Shown: positions 50,701 to 59,953 of the stretch, one piece after another
Layout: every line of letters starts with the position of its first letter
Numbering within the stretch: position 1 is the first letter of the stretch
From: Bacteroidia bacterium
Lineage (GTDB): Bacteria > Bacteroidota > Bacteroidia > J057 > JADKCL01
Length of the DNA stretch: 64,000 nucleotides
Assembly: GCA_020635905.1 (NCBI GenBank)
Contig: JACJYV010000001.1
Location: forward strand, 1,302,001 to 1,366,000
Direction of reading: 5' to 3'
Notes under the pieces: model-generated
The model's database searches: none
Told to the model about the DNA's origin: nothing
The model's input: only the letters and a program-made list of their open reading frames with translations
Position numbers and translations under genes: made by a program

Positions 50701-51704
50701 TCTCCCGTGCAACAGCCCACGCTCCAGACCTTGATGGGCTGTTTTTCTTTGGCATTCTCCAGGATATCGGGAATAACCTTTTCCGCCAGCAAATCAAAGG
50801 CCTTAGTGTCGCGGAAAAAACGGGTCACCCCGATCAGGAATTCTTTGTAGAGAATCTGAATTTCTGAGGCATGTTCGGTCAGGAATTTGAGATACTCGTC
50901 GGCATTGCTGCAGTTATTGACCGTCATGCGCCTGGAAATCCTGCGGATCAGGGTGGGCCTTTTGTAGCTGGTAAAGTCGATGTTGGTGAAATTTTTGAGG
51001 TGAATCAGAATTTTCATCACCACATCTTCCTCCCGCATGAGCATTTTATCAAACTGGGAATGTTCCAGAGAGGGGTAGGAAATGTAATTGAGGATCTCGC
51101 CGGGCATCTGGTCAATGGCCAGCACATAATCGATCAGGCCAGTAGAGATGGCGCTGCGGGGCATGCCGTTGAATTTGGCTGTTTCCGGATTTTGCACCAT
51201 GGCCATGCCGCCCGCTTCCTTGATGGCCAGCAGGCCGCGGGTACCGTCCGAGCCCGTGCCGGTCAGGATTACCCCAATCGCTTTGGGGCCCTGGTCTTCG
51301 GCCAGGGAGTTGAAGAAAATATCAATGGGCAGATTCAGGTCATGACCAGCCGGTTTATCCACCAGATACAGGGTTTTGTTCTGGATGGTCATATTCTTTT
51401 TGGCCGGGATCAGATATATGCTGCCCGGTTGAATCTGCATTTCATTGGAAACCTCATGGATAGGGAGCTTCGTATTTTTGGCCAGCAACTCGGTCATCAG
51501 AGATTTGTAGTCTGGCGAAAGGTGCTGAATGATTACGAAACTGTGATGGATATGAGGGGGAACATTGTCGAAAAACTCCTTGAGTGCTTCGAGACCACCT
51601 GCACTGGCGCCTATGCCGATTACATAAAAGTCTTCGGGAGGTGGGAACGATCCATTGGAATTTTCAGATTTCCCTTTCGAATTATTTGACGGTAACTTTT
51701 TCAT
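47781..51704 (-). CDS. CheB-CheR-PAS-histidine kinase fusion protein
   Basis: 1307 residues. Residues ~25-210 are a CheB methylesterase with the triad Ser34 (IGASAGGLEA), His61 (IIQHLSPDYKS), Asp153 (GTGSDGTRG). A CheR-type methyltransferase domain (~230-495) has the SAM loop SVGCCTGEEAYS. A long coiled coil (~655-745) is made of repeated EELQSxNEEL heptads. At least three PAS segments follow, then a HisKA_3 dimerisation helix (KRIAQELHDGLGQI, phosphorylatable His) and HATPase_c (VEDDGKGFDLEKS). Such fusions occur widely outside chemotaxis and feed a receiver partner. No chemoreceptor is nearby. Confidence 0.95.
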   Translation of the reverse strand: MKKLPSNNSKGKSENSNGSFPPPEDFYVIGIGASAGGLEALKEFFDNVPPHIHHSFVIIQHLSPDYKSLMTELLAKNTKLPIHEVSNEMQIQPGSIYLIPAKKNMTIQNKTLYLVDKPAGHDLNLPIDIFFNSLAEDQGPKAIGVILTGTGSDGTRGLLAIKEAGGMAMVQNPETAKFNGMPRSAISTGLIDYVLAIDQMPGEILNYISYPSLEHSQFDKMLMREEDVVMKILIHLKNFTNIDFTSYKRPTLIRRISRRMTVNNCSNADEYLKFLTEHASEIQILYKEFLIGVTRFFRDTKAFDLLAEKVIPDILENAKEKQPIKVWSVGCCTGEEAYSIAILFKEAMEIMQRHVEIKIFATDLDRESIDKAGKGLYEESSVGDITSTRLRKYFVKKGNSYQIIQEIRRMIIFSHHNVLQDPPFNKMDLICTRNLMIYLQPDMQSRMLTTLHYALNFGGYLCLGPSETVGDFKNVFEEIDRRWKIYRNKEVARTINFDAFKNSTHRNSLISNGLVRGGLARHNTRENKLAEVLNDALTEELGCASVYTDEHLNILHANGNLNKYITLPEKGFSVNLQKMLPDSMVIAINTAIRKSVKEKLDSVYKGVRLREENNIRKVVVLVKPFFMDKLDSKKYYLIIFFEHSLEELANKKVRDFTTSTKDSALITDLEQELKETKENLQLTIEELETSNEEMQATNEELLAANEELQSTNEELQSVNEELHTVNAEHQLKIQELAQVNGDMDNFLKSTEIGTIFLDKNLRIRTFTPAIKDQFNLLVTDVGRPISNFTNNLGNINIVEDAEKVLSSGTQVEKEVKGGSKWYLMRLLPYKNETGQIEGVVLTFVEITSLVVIKKALAESQRSFDSFMEHSPMLTWIKNKRGEFIYINKAFEEHFNIRRQDLVGKPASAVYPVTLSEELKGSLEELFLKKEANVSIEKRVHGDETFVYRTVRFPFVGLNDRHYVGGISQNITEQIKVAEELHLSEARSKAMLKAVPDMIIRVNNEGRVLDIETHGIRGGVTVKEKEIPNRLIWEIFPQQVGILYKKYLEEALKVNKFLGFEYEIKKGRGFENYEVRVVKSNSKEAIYIIRDITDSKNNRASIINALIEGEEKERKRIAQELHDGLGQIISALKMQVRMAQELNEDHSSYLEKPMALIEDAIQEYRAISHNLLPPMLEDSDLPGILTGLCDSFNSGGKHIISFRNENFKGKPDKLLIRELYRIAQELVSNAVKHSGCSQIRMNLKEKAGMIHITVEDDGKGFDLEKSRKNSFGIGLKNLFTRAELLGGELLVDSVIGRGTTARVSVFSH

Positions 51705-51974
51705 ACATTTGAATTAATTGCGGGGTGAGCAATCAGAGGTTTATTGTTCAATCCAAAATTCGGGAGCGGGACGTTCCTAAAAAATAGCGTTTCCCGCCTG
51801 ATTTACGTCACCTCGCATGACTACTCTGTCACGATCCGGATTACAGCCAATTGCGAAAATACCTACTTATTGAGTATTTCGAAATACGAAAATATCTGAG
51901 ATCACAACTTTGGAATGGAATGCCTGAGGCGTCGCCTCAGGGCAGGGAAAACCAACCTGACCCAGAGCATGGGG
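51705..51974. other. Intergenic region between kinase and receiver gene
   Basis: 270 bases, AT-rich near 51840-51910. No gene, terminator hairpin or repeat of note was recognised. Confidence 0.4.
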
Positions 51975-52388
51975 TCATTGGGCAATGCTTTCCACGATTT
52001 CGGGTATTTTTTCAAATTCGCTGAATTTGTTGAGGAAATAACTGGCCCCGAGGGAGAGGCAGATATTCTTCTCTTCCTCTGTGGGTTCAGAGGTCATCAT
52101 GATGATGGATTTGAGGGGATAATGAATCTCTTTGATGAAGTTCAGAAGAGAAATTCCGCTTTCATCGGGCAGATGGGTGTCCAGCACAGCCACATCAATC
52201 AGGGCAACATCTGCTTTCTTTTGTTTCAGGATTTCTCTGCCCGCCTGGCTGGTCATGGCAATCAGCACTTCCTCCACGACCGGCAATTCTTCCAGGGAAG
52301 CCACCAGTCTTTCCAGGACCACCCTTGAGTCATCCACGACTAAAACAGTTAATTTTTCACGTTCATTATGACTATCCGGGGAATCCAC
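51975..52388 (-). CDS. Stand-alone response regulator receiver 2
   Basis: 137 residues. REC domain with TVLVVDDSRVVLERLVASLE, a phosphorylation region DVALIDVAVLDTHLPDESG, and SIIMMTSEPTEEE (conserved Thr/Ser). The conserved lysine region reads ASYFLNKFSEFEKIPEIVE. No output domain. It lies 270 bases upstream of the CheB/CheR kinase gene on the same strand, suggesting a second input or phosphate sink for the kinase. Confidence 0.88.
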   Translation of the reverse strand: MDSPDSHNEREKLTVLVVDDSRVVLERLVASLEELPVVEEVLIAMTSQAGREILKQKKADVALIDVAVLDTHLPDESGISLLNFIKEIHYPLKSIIMMTSEPTEEEKNICLSLGASYFLNKFSEFEKIPEIVESIAQ

Positions 52389-52543
52389 AACACGATTATT
52401 TTACGATTCAGGAGAGATAAAATCTACTCCTGCAAGTTGGAAAATACCGTGCATTTGAAAAATAGCAGATCGCACCCGTTTTGGGTGATGAGGCATGTGA
52501 CAGGCTGTCACAAAATCCGTGACAACAAGACCCCGTTACCCTG

Positions 52544-53176
52544 TCAGATCATATTATTCCTGATGGCATACGCCACCAGTTCGGCATTGGTTTTCATACC
52601 CATTTTTTCCAGCAACCTTCTTCTGAAGGTCCCGATGGTATTGATGCTGAGGGATAATTGCTCTGCAATATCCCGGGTGGGTTTTCCCTGGGCCAGGAGC
52701 AGAAACACTTCCAGTTCACGGTTGGAAAGCCGCTCGTGGGGCTCTTTTTCCAGCTCAAAGGATAGTTCCATGGCCAGACGCTCAGCCAGGGAAGCAGTGA
52801 TGTATTTGCGCCCGGCCAGGATCATATCCACTGCCTTGATCAATTCGTCCTCAATGGCCTCATCCTTGTTCAGGAAACCAGCCCCACCTGCCTTGATCAC
52901 CCGCAGGGCATATTCCTCTTCTGTATGCATGCTGAGAATCAGAACGGGAAGCTTGGGGAATTCACGGTTCAATTCGGCCAATACTTCCAGGCCGCTGCGG
53001 CCTGGCATGGTGATATCGCAGATCACCATATTCCAGTTTCCCACAACGACATTTTTCATCAGTTCCTCTGCATTGGCCAGCCCCCTGATCTCGGCCTGGG
53101 GGTAGGCATCCAGCAGGATTTCCTTTATTCCACGTCGGGTAACGGCATGATCGTCAATGATAAGAAAGCGAAGCAT
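52544..53176 (-). CDS. NarL/LuxR-type response regulator
   Basis: 210 residues: receiver domain (MLRFLIIDDHAVTRRGIKEI, phospho-Asp in MVICDITMPGRSG, HTEEEYALRVIKAGGAGFLN) and a LuxR-type HTH (LSNRELEVFLLLAQGKPTRD, IAEQLSLSINTIGTFRRRLL). It lies eight bases after the preceding histidine kinase gene, forming a classical pair with it. Confidence 0.95.
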   Translation of the reverse strand: MLRFLIIDDHAVTRRGIKEILLDAYPQAEIRGLANAEELMKNVVVGNWNMVICDITMPGRSGLEVLAELNREFPKLPVLILSMHTEEEYALRVIKAGGAGFLNKDEAIEDELIKAVDMILAGRKYITASLAERLAMELSFELEKEPHERLSNRELEVFLLLAQGKPTRDIAEQLSLSINTIGTFRRRLLEKMGMKTNAELVAYAIRNNMI

Positions 53177-53183
53177 AATTCAA

Positions 53184-55184
53184 TCAATCAGTTATTACAG
53201 GTACTTTTAATGATATGGTGGTTCCCTTTCCGGGTTGGCTGTTCAATTCAAAATTTCCATTCATGGCCAGGGCCCTTTCGCGCATGCTGAGCAAGCCCAG
53301 GGTTTTCCTTTTACCTGTTTCCTCCCAAACAAATCCCTTTCCATTATCTGTGATACTCAGGCTGAGTATTTTTCCATCCAGTCGCAGATTCACCTTTATT
53401 TCCGTGGCATCTGCATGCCGGGCCACATTGGAAAGTGATTCCTGAAATACACGGTAAAAGCCAATCCCAACTTTGCTGATCCATTCCTCCTGGAAATTCT
53501 CTCCTGTTTCTGCCTTGAAAACGGTTTTGATCCCTGAACTGTTTTCAAATTCAGTACATTGATATTTGATGGCGGCCACCAGCCCCAGATCCTGCAGGAG
53601 GACAGGATGCAGATTTTTGGAAATCCTGCGCACTGCATCACGGGTTTCATTGAGCAGATCGAGGGTCCTCTCAAAACGCAAATCAATGGTGGTGCCCTTT
53701 TCTCCCACCTTTTTGCGCAGCCAAACCACGTCCATACGCAACCCAACCAGCATCTGCCCCAGGCTGTCATGGATGTCACGGGCCATGGACTTGCGTTCTT
53801 CTTCAACCACTGAGTTGGTGCGGGCCGAAAGGCGCCTCAACTGGGAAGTGGTTTCTTCCAGTTGGCTGGTTTTTTGCTCCACCTGGCGGGAAAGTTCATC
53901 ATTGAAATGTGAAAGCAGGGCTTCCGCCTCTTTCCGCTCAGTAATGTCGCGGATTGCAGCCGAAACCAATATTCCACTCTCCGTTTCAAGGGGACTGAGG
54001 CTGACCTCCACCGGGAACTCATGGCCATCCTTTCTCTTACCCAATAATTCAAGGCCCGTGCCCATGGCCCGCATCTGAGGATCGGCAAAAAAGCCAATCC
54101 GGTGCATGGAGTGAAGACTCTGGAACCTTTCGGGCAGCAAAACTTCCAGTTTTTCCCCCAGCATCTCCTCCTTGGTGTAGCCAAAGAGGTCCTCCGCCCT
54201 GAGGTTGGCCATCTGTATGATTCCGTTCTGCCCCACCATGACCATGGCGTCGGGCGCGGACTTCACCAGAGCCCTGAACCGTGAATCAGACTTTTCCCGA
54301 AGAATTTCCTTGTGGTTGAGCTGGATAACCATGTAAATCATCAACCCCAGGAAGACAAATATGATAAACCAAACCAGCATGAGGGTGCCAGTTTCCCCCG
54401 AAATATTCCCACTGTCAAGCATCATCAGCCTGATTTTACCCGCCACCAGGGGAATGATCAGGGCCAGGGGAAAAAGCACCCGTCCAGCCTGTCCTCCCGA
54501 CCTTCGATCCCAAAACTCTTTGGAAAAACCTTTTTCACTGGAATTGAAGAAAATGGCCAATGAAATCAGCACGAAGCAAATCGCGGTATGCACGCCCATG
54601 GGGAGATAATTCAGTATTTTGCCGAATTCGGGAACGTGGTAAAAGTAACCCATAAAGGTCAAAATCCCCGCCATCAGATTGAACAGGGCCAGTAAATGGG
54701 CGATTTTAGCCCCGCGGTCTTCCTGACGGGCCAGCAATAAGACAGAAATCCCGGCTATAATAAATCCAAGGGAGGTATTGATGGCCATGCCGTTGGATGA
54801 ATTGACCTCAAAATCATCCATTTCCAGTTCCCCGTGAAAAAGTACCCGGTCCACCTGAAAAATGGAGGGCCAGATTGCGCCTGAAATAGCCAGAATTGCA
54901 AAAAGAAAAACCGTGGCCACCAGTCCTTTACCCAAATTATTTTGCCAGACGGGTCTCTGTTTGCGGGAAAGGAGGACAAAGGCGCTTACTTCCAGCAAGA
55001 AGGTCAGGGCGGTAAGTGGGTTCATGGCGACCTTGGAGGCAAAAGGACGCTTAAATCCCTCAATATGAAACTGCCAGCCAATGAGGGCGAGTAATGCTGT
55101 CAGAAATACCAGGAAAATCAGTACAAAAGATAATTCGCGCAATCGAAATTTTTGACTAAGCGATATTTCTTCCCGAATTGGCAT
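53184..55184 (-). CDS. Membrane histidine kinase with PAS domain
   Basis: 666 residues. Eight hydrophobic segments form the N-terminal half (for example LSFVLIFLVFLTALLALIG, FIIAGISVLLLAR, LMLVWFIIFVFLGLMIYMV). Then a PAS domain (SAPDAMVMVGQNGIIQMANL), a HisKA_3 helix with phospho-His (SMARDIHDSLGQMLVGL), and HATPase_c (ITDNGKGFVWEE). It is the cognate sensor of the NarL-type regulator encoded eight bases downstream. The signal sensed by the eight-helix membrane region is unknown. Confidence 0.95.
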   Translation of the reverse strand: MPIREEISLSQKFRLRELSFVLIFLVFLTALLALIGWQFHIEGFKRPFASKVAMNPLTALTFLLEVSAFVLLSRKQRPVWQNNLGKGLVATVFLFAILAISGAIWPSIFQVDRVLFHGELEMDDFEVNSSNGMAINTSLGFIIAGISVLLLARQEDRGAKIAHLLALFNLMAGILTFMGYFYHVPEFGKILNYLPMGVHTAICFVLISLAIFFNSSEKGFSKEFWDRRSGGQAGRVLFPLALIIPLVAGKIRLMMLDSGNISGETGTLMLVWFIIFVFLGLMIYMVIQLNHKEILREKSDSRFRALVKSAPDAMVMVGQNGIIQMANLRAEDLFGYTKEEMLGEKLEVLLPERFQSLHSMHRIGFFADPQMRAMGTGLELLGKRKDGHEFPVEVSLSPLETESGILVSAAIRDITERKEAEALLSHFNDELSRQVEQKTSQLEETTSQLRRLSARTNSVVEEERKSMARDIHDSLGQMLVGLRMDVVWLRKKVGEKGTTIDLRFERTLDLLNETRDAVRRISKNLHPVLLQDLGLVAAIKYQCTEFENSSGIKTVFKAETGENFQEEWISKVGIGFYRVFQESLSNVARHADATEIKVNLRLDGKILSLSITDNGKGFVWEETGKRKTLGLLSMRERALAMNGNFELNSQPGKGTTISLKVPVITD

Positions 55185-55448
55185 ATTTGTTTTCCCACAG
55201 ATTTATGTTCGCACAAATGTCTCTAATGAGTCCATCCTGCCTTCAGTAGCAATTAGATCTTGATTAAAGCTGGCTGCCGCAAAAAATTCATTCAGGGCAT
55301 GACATTCCCTGAACATTCAAAACTACCATTAATGCTACAATTTACATCTTTTTCCCCACATTATTTATCCGGTTTATTAATAATTAGTTGACTAAAAATT
55401 CAGAACCTCTTTTCTTCGTATTGCTTTATACCCTCCAAACCGTCGTCC
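55185..55448. other. Divergent intergenic region
   Basis: 264 bases between the kinase and an unknown plus-strand gene. AT-rich at 55326-55400 (ATTTATCCGGTTTATTAATA), a likely promoter zone for one or both genes; no clear consensus can be picked. Confidence 0.4.
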
Positions 55449-56240
55449 ATGGTGCTCAAATCCTGGGAGGTTGACTCCCAAACCACCCTCAAACTTTATC
55501 CTGGTCAGGTGACCCGGGTCGTGCCCCGCAAGGATACACTGCTTGAAGTGCCTTACACCTTTCAACAGGTTTTTTTACGGCCTTTTCCCATTATTCAAAA
55601 CCTTGAGATCGTGCTTGAATTGATGCAGGCCATCGTTGAGCTCAATCCATCCCTGGAAGGCCTTCACCCTCAGGTGCCTGCTCACCTGCACCTGATCAGG
55701 CAGCTGAGTCACCTGAATTTTGATACGGGCATCCAGCCATTGAGCGAGGCAGAATACCCCTTTTTCAGATTGAGGCCGGCCGGGATCGAATTTCTGGACC
55801 GCGACCATGATACTGGTCAGCTCCAGCCCCTGAATTCCCTGTACTTTGCCGGCCCCCGTCTGGGAAAAATGTCCCTTCAGGACCAGGAAAGCATCCGCAG
55901 GGTACTGCTGCAGGAAATCCCGGGCATGGACCATGGCCTGATTTTCCCGCTGCTGGATTGGGAGATTTTGCGTAGCCAGCACTGGCATTATTCCCATGAG
56001 ACTCAGTTTGAGTCTCAGTTCATTCACCTGGAAGGTGGTTATCTGATGATTGGAGGAGGCACAGGACGGGATCGCCACAGTGGCGGCGGCAGGTACATTT
56101 GTGCCAATTTTATCCGCTACTATGGCCAGGAAGCCTTCAAACTGGAAGTTTCAGCGCCCTTTCATGGATATTATAAGGAGATTTTCGGGAAAATCTCCGC
56201 TGCCAGCCGGGATGGTAACCAGATTTGCCTGGCTCCCTGA
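55449..56240 (+). CDS. Protein of unknown function
   Basis: 263 residues, no signal peptide or membrane segment. Sequence such as LKLYPGQVTRVVPRKDTLL, LNFDTGIQPLSEAEYPFF and LYFAGPRLGKMSLQDQESIR looks like a genuine globular protein; codon use is like its neighbours. I recognise no family. The end contains a glycine-rich loop (GGYLMIGGGTGRDRHSGGG). The convergent neighbour on the other strand is a small secreted protein gene. Confidence 0.6.
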   Translation: MVLKSWEVDSQTTLKLYPGQVTRVVPRKDTLLEVPYTFQQVFLRPFPIIQNLEIVLELMQAIVELNPSLEGLHPQVPAHLHLIRQLSHLNFDTGIQPLSEAEYPFFRLRPAGIEFLDRDHDTGQLQPLNSLYFAGPRLGKMSLQDQESIRRVLLQEIPGMDHGLIFPLLDWEILRSQHWHYSHETQFESQFIHLEGGYLMIGGGTGRDRHSGGGRYICANFIRYYGQEAFKLEVSAPFHGYYKEIFGKISAASRDGNQICLAP

Positions 56241-56269
56241 GCCAGGCAGTGATGATTCAAAATCCCGGA

Positions 56270-56701
56270 TCAGGGCACCACATTGAATTCAATGACCGAA
56301 ACGTTCATGGTCCAGCGGTAGTCCACCCCGTAATCATCCGTTTGCAGGGTAAACGTATGGGCTCCCGCCGGCAGCCAGATCGGAAACTGGGAAGGGAGGC
56401 TGTTGGAGGTACCTGCGATACTGATTACGGCATCGTCCAGAATGATTTTGGTGCCGCTGCTATTTACATAGACTCTGTATAAGCCACTTGGGTAGGAGTA
56501 GGAAGCCCAGGCTGCGGTAATTTTCCACACCTTCCCGGCGGGAACGGTGACGGGCAGGTTGTCCTGCTTATAGCTGGGGCTGGAAGTATTATAATAAGTT
56601 TTGGTGAGCTGAACCACCTGATTGAATTCCAGGGTTTGAGCATTTCCCAGATAAAACAACAGGGCAAATGTTGCGAAGACAAAGATGCTTTTGAGTTTCA
56701 T
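56270..56701 (-). CDS. Small secreted protein, unknown function
   Basis: 143 residues. A signal peptide (KLKSIFVFATFALLFYLGNA) is followed by a beta-rich domain (VTVPAGKVWKITAAWASYSY, YRVYVNSSGTKIILDDAVIS, FPIWLPAGAHTFTLQTDDYG). This pattern ('PAGK.WKI..A', 'WLPAG..T') resembles short secreted domains often found in Bacteroidota exoproteins. No Cys, so no disulphides. Downstream of the SLC12-like gene, separated by 81 bases and not clearly co-transcribed. Confidence 0.7.
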   Translation of the reverse strand: MKLKSIFVFATFALLFYLGNAQTLEFNQVVQLTKTYYNTSSPSYKQDNLPVTVPAGKVWKITAAWASYSYPSGLYRVYVNSSGTKIILDDAVISIAGTSNSLPSQFPIWLPAGAHTFTLQTDDYGVDYRWTMNVSVIEFNVVP

Positions 56702-56782
56702 AGGTTAATTTTATTTCCCTGCAATATCCGCAAAAAATGCCTGAGGGCCAAGCTGAGGAACTATTCTGAAAGGGGAAATTCT

Positions 56783-58948
56783 TCAGGCAAACACGTTCTC
56801 GTGACCAGAATCCATGATGAAGAGGCAGCTCGTTTCAATTTTCAGGGTATGTGCCCGGTAATAATCCATGTCAGCCTCAGGAGAAACCCCAAATATATTG
56901 ATGTCAGCTGGCGGAGCCTTCATGTATTCCTCCTCAAAATTCCCCTGGCGGGCCACAAAATCCCTGATGGGCAACCTGGCCAGGGATGCCAGTCCCCGCA
57001 AAAATTCCTCGGCTTTGACCTCCTCTCCCGGGTTGTCGAAAATGGTAATCAGGCGAATGGCCGCATTCCAGTTCAAATGGAGCTTATATGCAATCAGAAT
57101 GGCCAGGTTGGGATTGCGCTCCCCATCCTGCACATCCCATTCCGGACCGCGGTTGCGGATCCAGACATTGATAAACTGTTGCTGCCCCAGCATGGCCTGG
57201 GGATGCGGCATGTAGAGAATCACTCCCAGTTCAAGGTCAATGGCTTCCCGGATGATCATTGGATAATCCTGCACGGAGGATGCAGGTTCCAGCAAATTGA
57301 GGAAGATAATATTGGGATTGAAAAATGCACTGCTTTGGGCCTGGTTGGCAAAATTGACCCCCTCTGCAAATTTCTCTGTCTTCATGATGCCCACGGAGGA
57401 AAACAGTTTTTCCTTCTGAAAAGATTCAGAAATGGGCAGCAGTTTTTTCTTCAGTTCAGCGGCATTTCCATTCACCCCAATGCCCATCAGCACCACCGAG
57501 CCTTTGGGAAAGGTAATGTCACGGATCATGGAAAAGGCACCCAGGAGAATGGGGGCATCCGTTACAGGCACGATCAGGTTGGGCTTCCAGGCCCGTTCCT
57601 GGCGGTAGGCCAGACTGGCCGTGTGCCGGGCCGCCCATTCAGAAAAAGCGGTAAAAATCCCGCTTCGCACGTCCTCAAACTTCGTTTCCAGTTTTCTGCG
57701 GCTCAGGATGTTATAAACGACCAGCACGCTGGCCCAGGCCAGCAGACTCACGGTCGAGTTGATGATGAACATGACAAATACACTGCCAATCACCCCAATC
57801 CAGGGCACCAGGCGCGGCACAGAAAAGAGGGGCCTGAAGCTGATCAGCCCCAGTTGCTGCTCAATGATGACCACCACGTTGATCATGGCGTAGGTAATGA
57901 GGAAAAACATGGTCACCAGGGGAGCGACCGCGTTCAGGTCACGCAACAACATGGAAAAGAAGACCATCACCCCGGTCACCAGCATGGCATTGCGGGGTTG
58001 CCCCCGCTTATTGGTCACCTCGATCCATTCACCTTTGGGAATCACCCTATGCTGTCCCATGGCAAAGAGAATCCGGGAAGAGCCCACAATAGAGGCCAGG
58101 GCCGAGGAAAAGGTGGCTCCCAGCAACCCGGCAATGACCAGCGGCGGGAAGAAAGATTTCTCGAAAATCACATAATAATTGCGAACCAGTTCCTCGCGGG
58201 TGGCGGTTTTGGCAAACCAGTAAGCCAGCAGCAGGTACACCACCAGACTCACCCCAATGGCCCATAATGTGCCCACGGGGATGCTTTTGCGGGGATCCTT
58301 CAGCTCTCCCGACATATTGGCCCCGGCCAGAATGCCGGTCGCGGCCGGGAAAAACACGGCGAATACCACCCAGAATTCGGTCCCCTTATTGCCTGTCACC
58401 CCTTTGAAAGAGCCCCAGCGAATGGCTTCCTCGATGGGCACCTGCATACTTCCCGTGTAAGCGGCCATGACGATCATAGAAAGGGCGGCAATCACCACTG
58501 CCAGAATGACAAACTGAGCCTTGATGGCCAGGTCTGCGCTGATCCAGGCGATCAGAAAAAGAACCAGAAAAACTGTAAAGTCCACCAGAATGGCAGGATG
58601 ATCTGGAAAAATCATGAGCCAGCCTTCCCGAAAACCAAAGATGTACATGGTCACAGCCAGTCCCTGGCTGAGAAAACGGGGGATACCCAGGCTTCCTCCC
58701 ACCTCCAGGCCGAGGGCCTGAGAGATAATGGCGTAGGCACCGCCTGCCCCGATGCGGATATTCGTAACAATGGACGACATGGACAGCGCGGTGGTAATGG
58801 TGATGGCAAATGACAACAAAATCATCAGCCAGGAACCCAGCAGACCGGCATTTCCCACCACCCAACCCAGGCGCAGGAACATGATTACCCCCAGTATGGT
58901 AAGCAGGGTGGGTGTAAAAACACCTCCAAAGGTGCCGAATTTTTTCAT
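56783..58948 (-). CDS. SLC12-like (cation-chloride cotransporter/APC) transporter
   Basis: 721 residues. Twelve predicted membrane segments with the family opening KKFGTFGGVFTPTLLTILGV, followed by IMFLRLGWVVGNAGL. Also typical are IRIGAGGAYAIISQALGLEV, GANMSGELKDPRKSIPVGTL and ASIVGSSRILFAMGQHRVIP. The C-terminal ~250 residues form a soluble regulatory domain (PNLIVPVTDAPILLGAF ... GHENVFA). The substrate may be an ion with chloride or an amino acid; bacterial members are poorly characterised. The FabH-like gene lies 24 bases upstream on the same strand and may be co-transcribed. Confidence 0.9.
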   Translation of the reverse strand: MKKFGTFGGVFTPTLLTILGVIMFLRLGWVVGNAGLLGSWLMILLSFAITITTALSMSSIVTNIRIGAGGAYAIISQALGLEVGGSLGIPRFLSQGLAVTMYIFGFREGWLMIFPDHPAILVDFTVFLVLFLIAWISADLAIKAQFVILAVVIAALSMIVMAAYTGSMQVPIEEAIRWGSFKGVTGNKGTEFWVVFAVFFPAATGILAGANMSGELKDPRKSIPVGTLWAIGVSLVVYLLLAYWFAKTATREELVRNYYVIFEKSFFPPLVIAGLLGATFSSALASIVGSSRILFAMGQHRVIPKGEWIEVTNKRGQPRNAMLVTGVMVFFSMLLRDLNAVAPLVTMFFLITYAMINVVVIIEQQLGLISFRPLFSVPRLVPWIGVIGSVFVMFIINSTVSLLAWASVLVVYNILSRRKLETKFEDVRSGIFTAFSEWAARHTASLAYRQERAWKPNLIVPVTDAPILLGAFSMIRDITFPKGSVVLMGIGVNGNAAELKKKLLPISESFQKEKLFSSVGIMKTEKFAEGVNFANQAQSSAFFNPNIIFLNLLEPASSVQDYPMIIREAIDLELGVILYMPHPQAMLGQQQFINVWIRNRGPEWDVQDGERNPNLAILIAYKLHLNWNAAIRLITIFDNPGEEVKAEEFLRGLASLARLPIRDFVARQGNFEEEYMKAPPADINIFGVSPEADMDYYRAHTLKIETSCLFIMDSGHENVFA

Positions 58949-58972
58949 TTTTCCCCTGAAGCCCGATTACCC

Positions 58973-59953
58973 TTAAAAGATAATGGCAGCACCCGCCCAG
59001 GTGAATCCGGCCCCAAAAGCCGCCAGCACCAGCTTGTCACCCTTTTTCAGACTTCCGTCGCGCTGGGCCTCAGCCATTGCGATGGCGATACTGGCCGCAG
59101 TGGTATTTCCGTATTTCTGGATATTGTGGTAGAATTTCTCTTCGGGCAAACCCAGAATTTTGGCCACCATCTGGGAAATCCGCAGGTTGGCCTGGTGGGG
59201 AATGTACAAATCTACCTCATCCTTATTCCAGCCGTTGGCATCCAGTGCCTCGTTGATCACTTCAGGAAAACGGGTTACGGCATGCTTGAAAACCTCGCGG
59301 CCGTTCATGTAGCAATGCAGATTATTCACATCCGTTACCTTGGGATAATGGGTGGAACTGGGTTCTGGCACCCAAAGTTCTTTGGCAAAGCGACCATCTG
59401 CATGCAGATGGGTACTCAGAATGCCAGGCTCATCCTCCCGGGCCCGCACAATCACCACGCCGGCCCCGTCTCCAAAAAGCACTCCCACCGTACGGCCTTC
59501 GTTGCTGAGGTCGATGGAGGTGGACTGCACCTCAGCCGCGACCAGGGCCACATTCTTATACTGCCCTGATTCAACAAAGAGTTTGGCCAGGGAAAGTCCG
59601 TACACAAATCCCGTGCATTGCTGGCGGATATCCAGCACCCCAATGGTGCCCAGATTCATTTTCTCCTGAAAAAAGCAACCCGATCCGGGAAACCAGGCCT
59701 CAGGGCTGAGGGTGGCAAAAATGACGAAATCAATTTCGTCTTTCTCCATGCCTGCATCCTCCAGCGCCATGTTGAAGGCTGGAATGGCCAGATCAGAAGG
59801 CCCGGTGCCGGCTTCCACCCAACGACGCTCCCTGATCCCCGAGCGTTCGGTTATCCACTCATCAGTGGTGTCGTACCACTGCATCATATCCTGGTTAGTC
59901 ACCACTTTGGGTGGAACATAATAGCCTGTCCCGGCGATATATGCATTTCGCAT
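58973..59953 (-). CDS. fabH: Beta-ketoacyl-ACP synthase III (FabH-like)
   Basis: 326 residues of the KAS III family. The catalytic triad is visible: Cys113 (RQQCTGFVYGLS), His253 (IPHQANLRIS), Asn283 (YGNTTAASIA). The loop WITERSGIRERR is also typical. The enzyme starts fatty-acid synthesis by condensing an acyl-CoA with malonyl-ACP. Many Bacteroidota carry several paralogues, so whether this is the housekeeping copy is uncertain. The next gene on the minus strand is the SLC12-like transporter, 24 bases away. Confidence 0.93.
   Translation of the reverse strand: MRNAYIAGTGYYVPPKVVTNQDMMQWYDTTDEWITERSGIRERRWVEAGTGPSDLAIPAFNMALEDAGMEKDEIDFVIFATLSPEAWFPGSGCFFQEKMNLGTIGVLDIRQQCTGFVYGLSLAKLFVESGQYKNVALVAAEVQSTSIDLSNEGRTVGVLFGDGAGVVIVRAREDEPGILSTHLHADGRFAKELWVPEPSSTHYPKVTDVNNLHCYMNGREVFKHAVTRFPEVINEALDANGWNKDEVDLYIPHQANLRISQMVAKILGLPEEKFYHNIQKYGNTTAASIAIAMAEAQRDGSLKKGDKLVLAAFGAGFTWAGAAIIF

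Noticed and set aside
55575..56078. Minus-strand frame opposite the unknown gene at 55449
   Set aside because: Both strands are open here. The plus strand is longer, starts after a plausible promoter zone and has more balanced composition, so it was preferred, though not with certainty.
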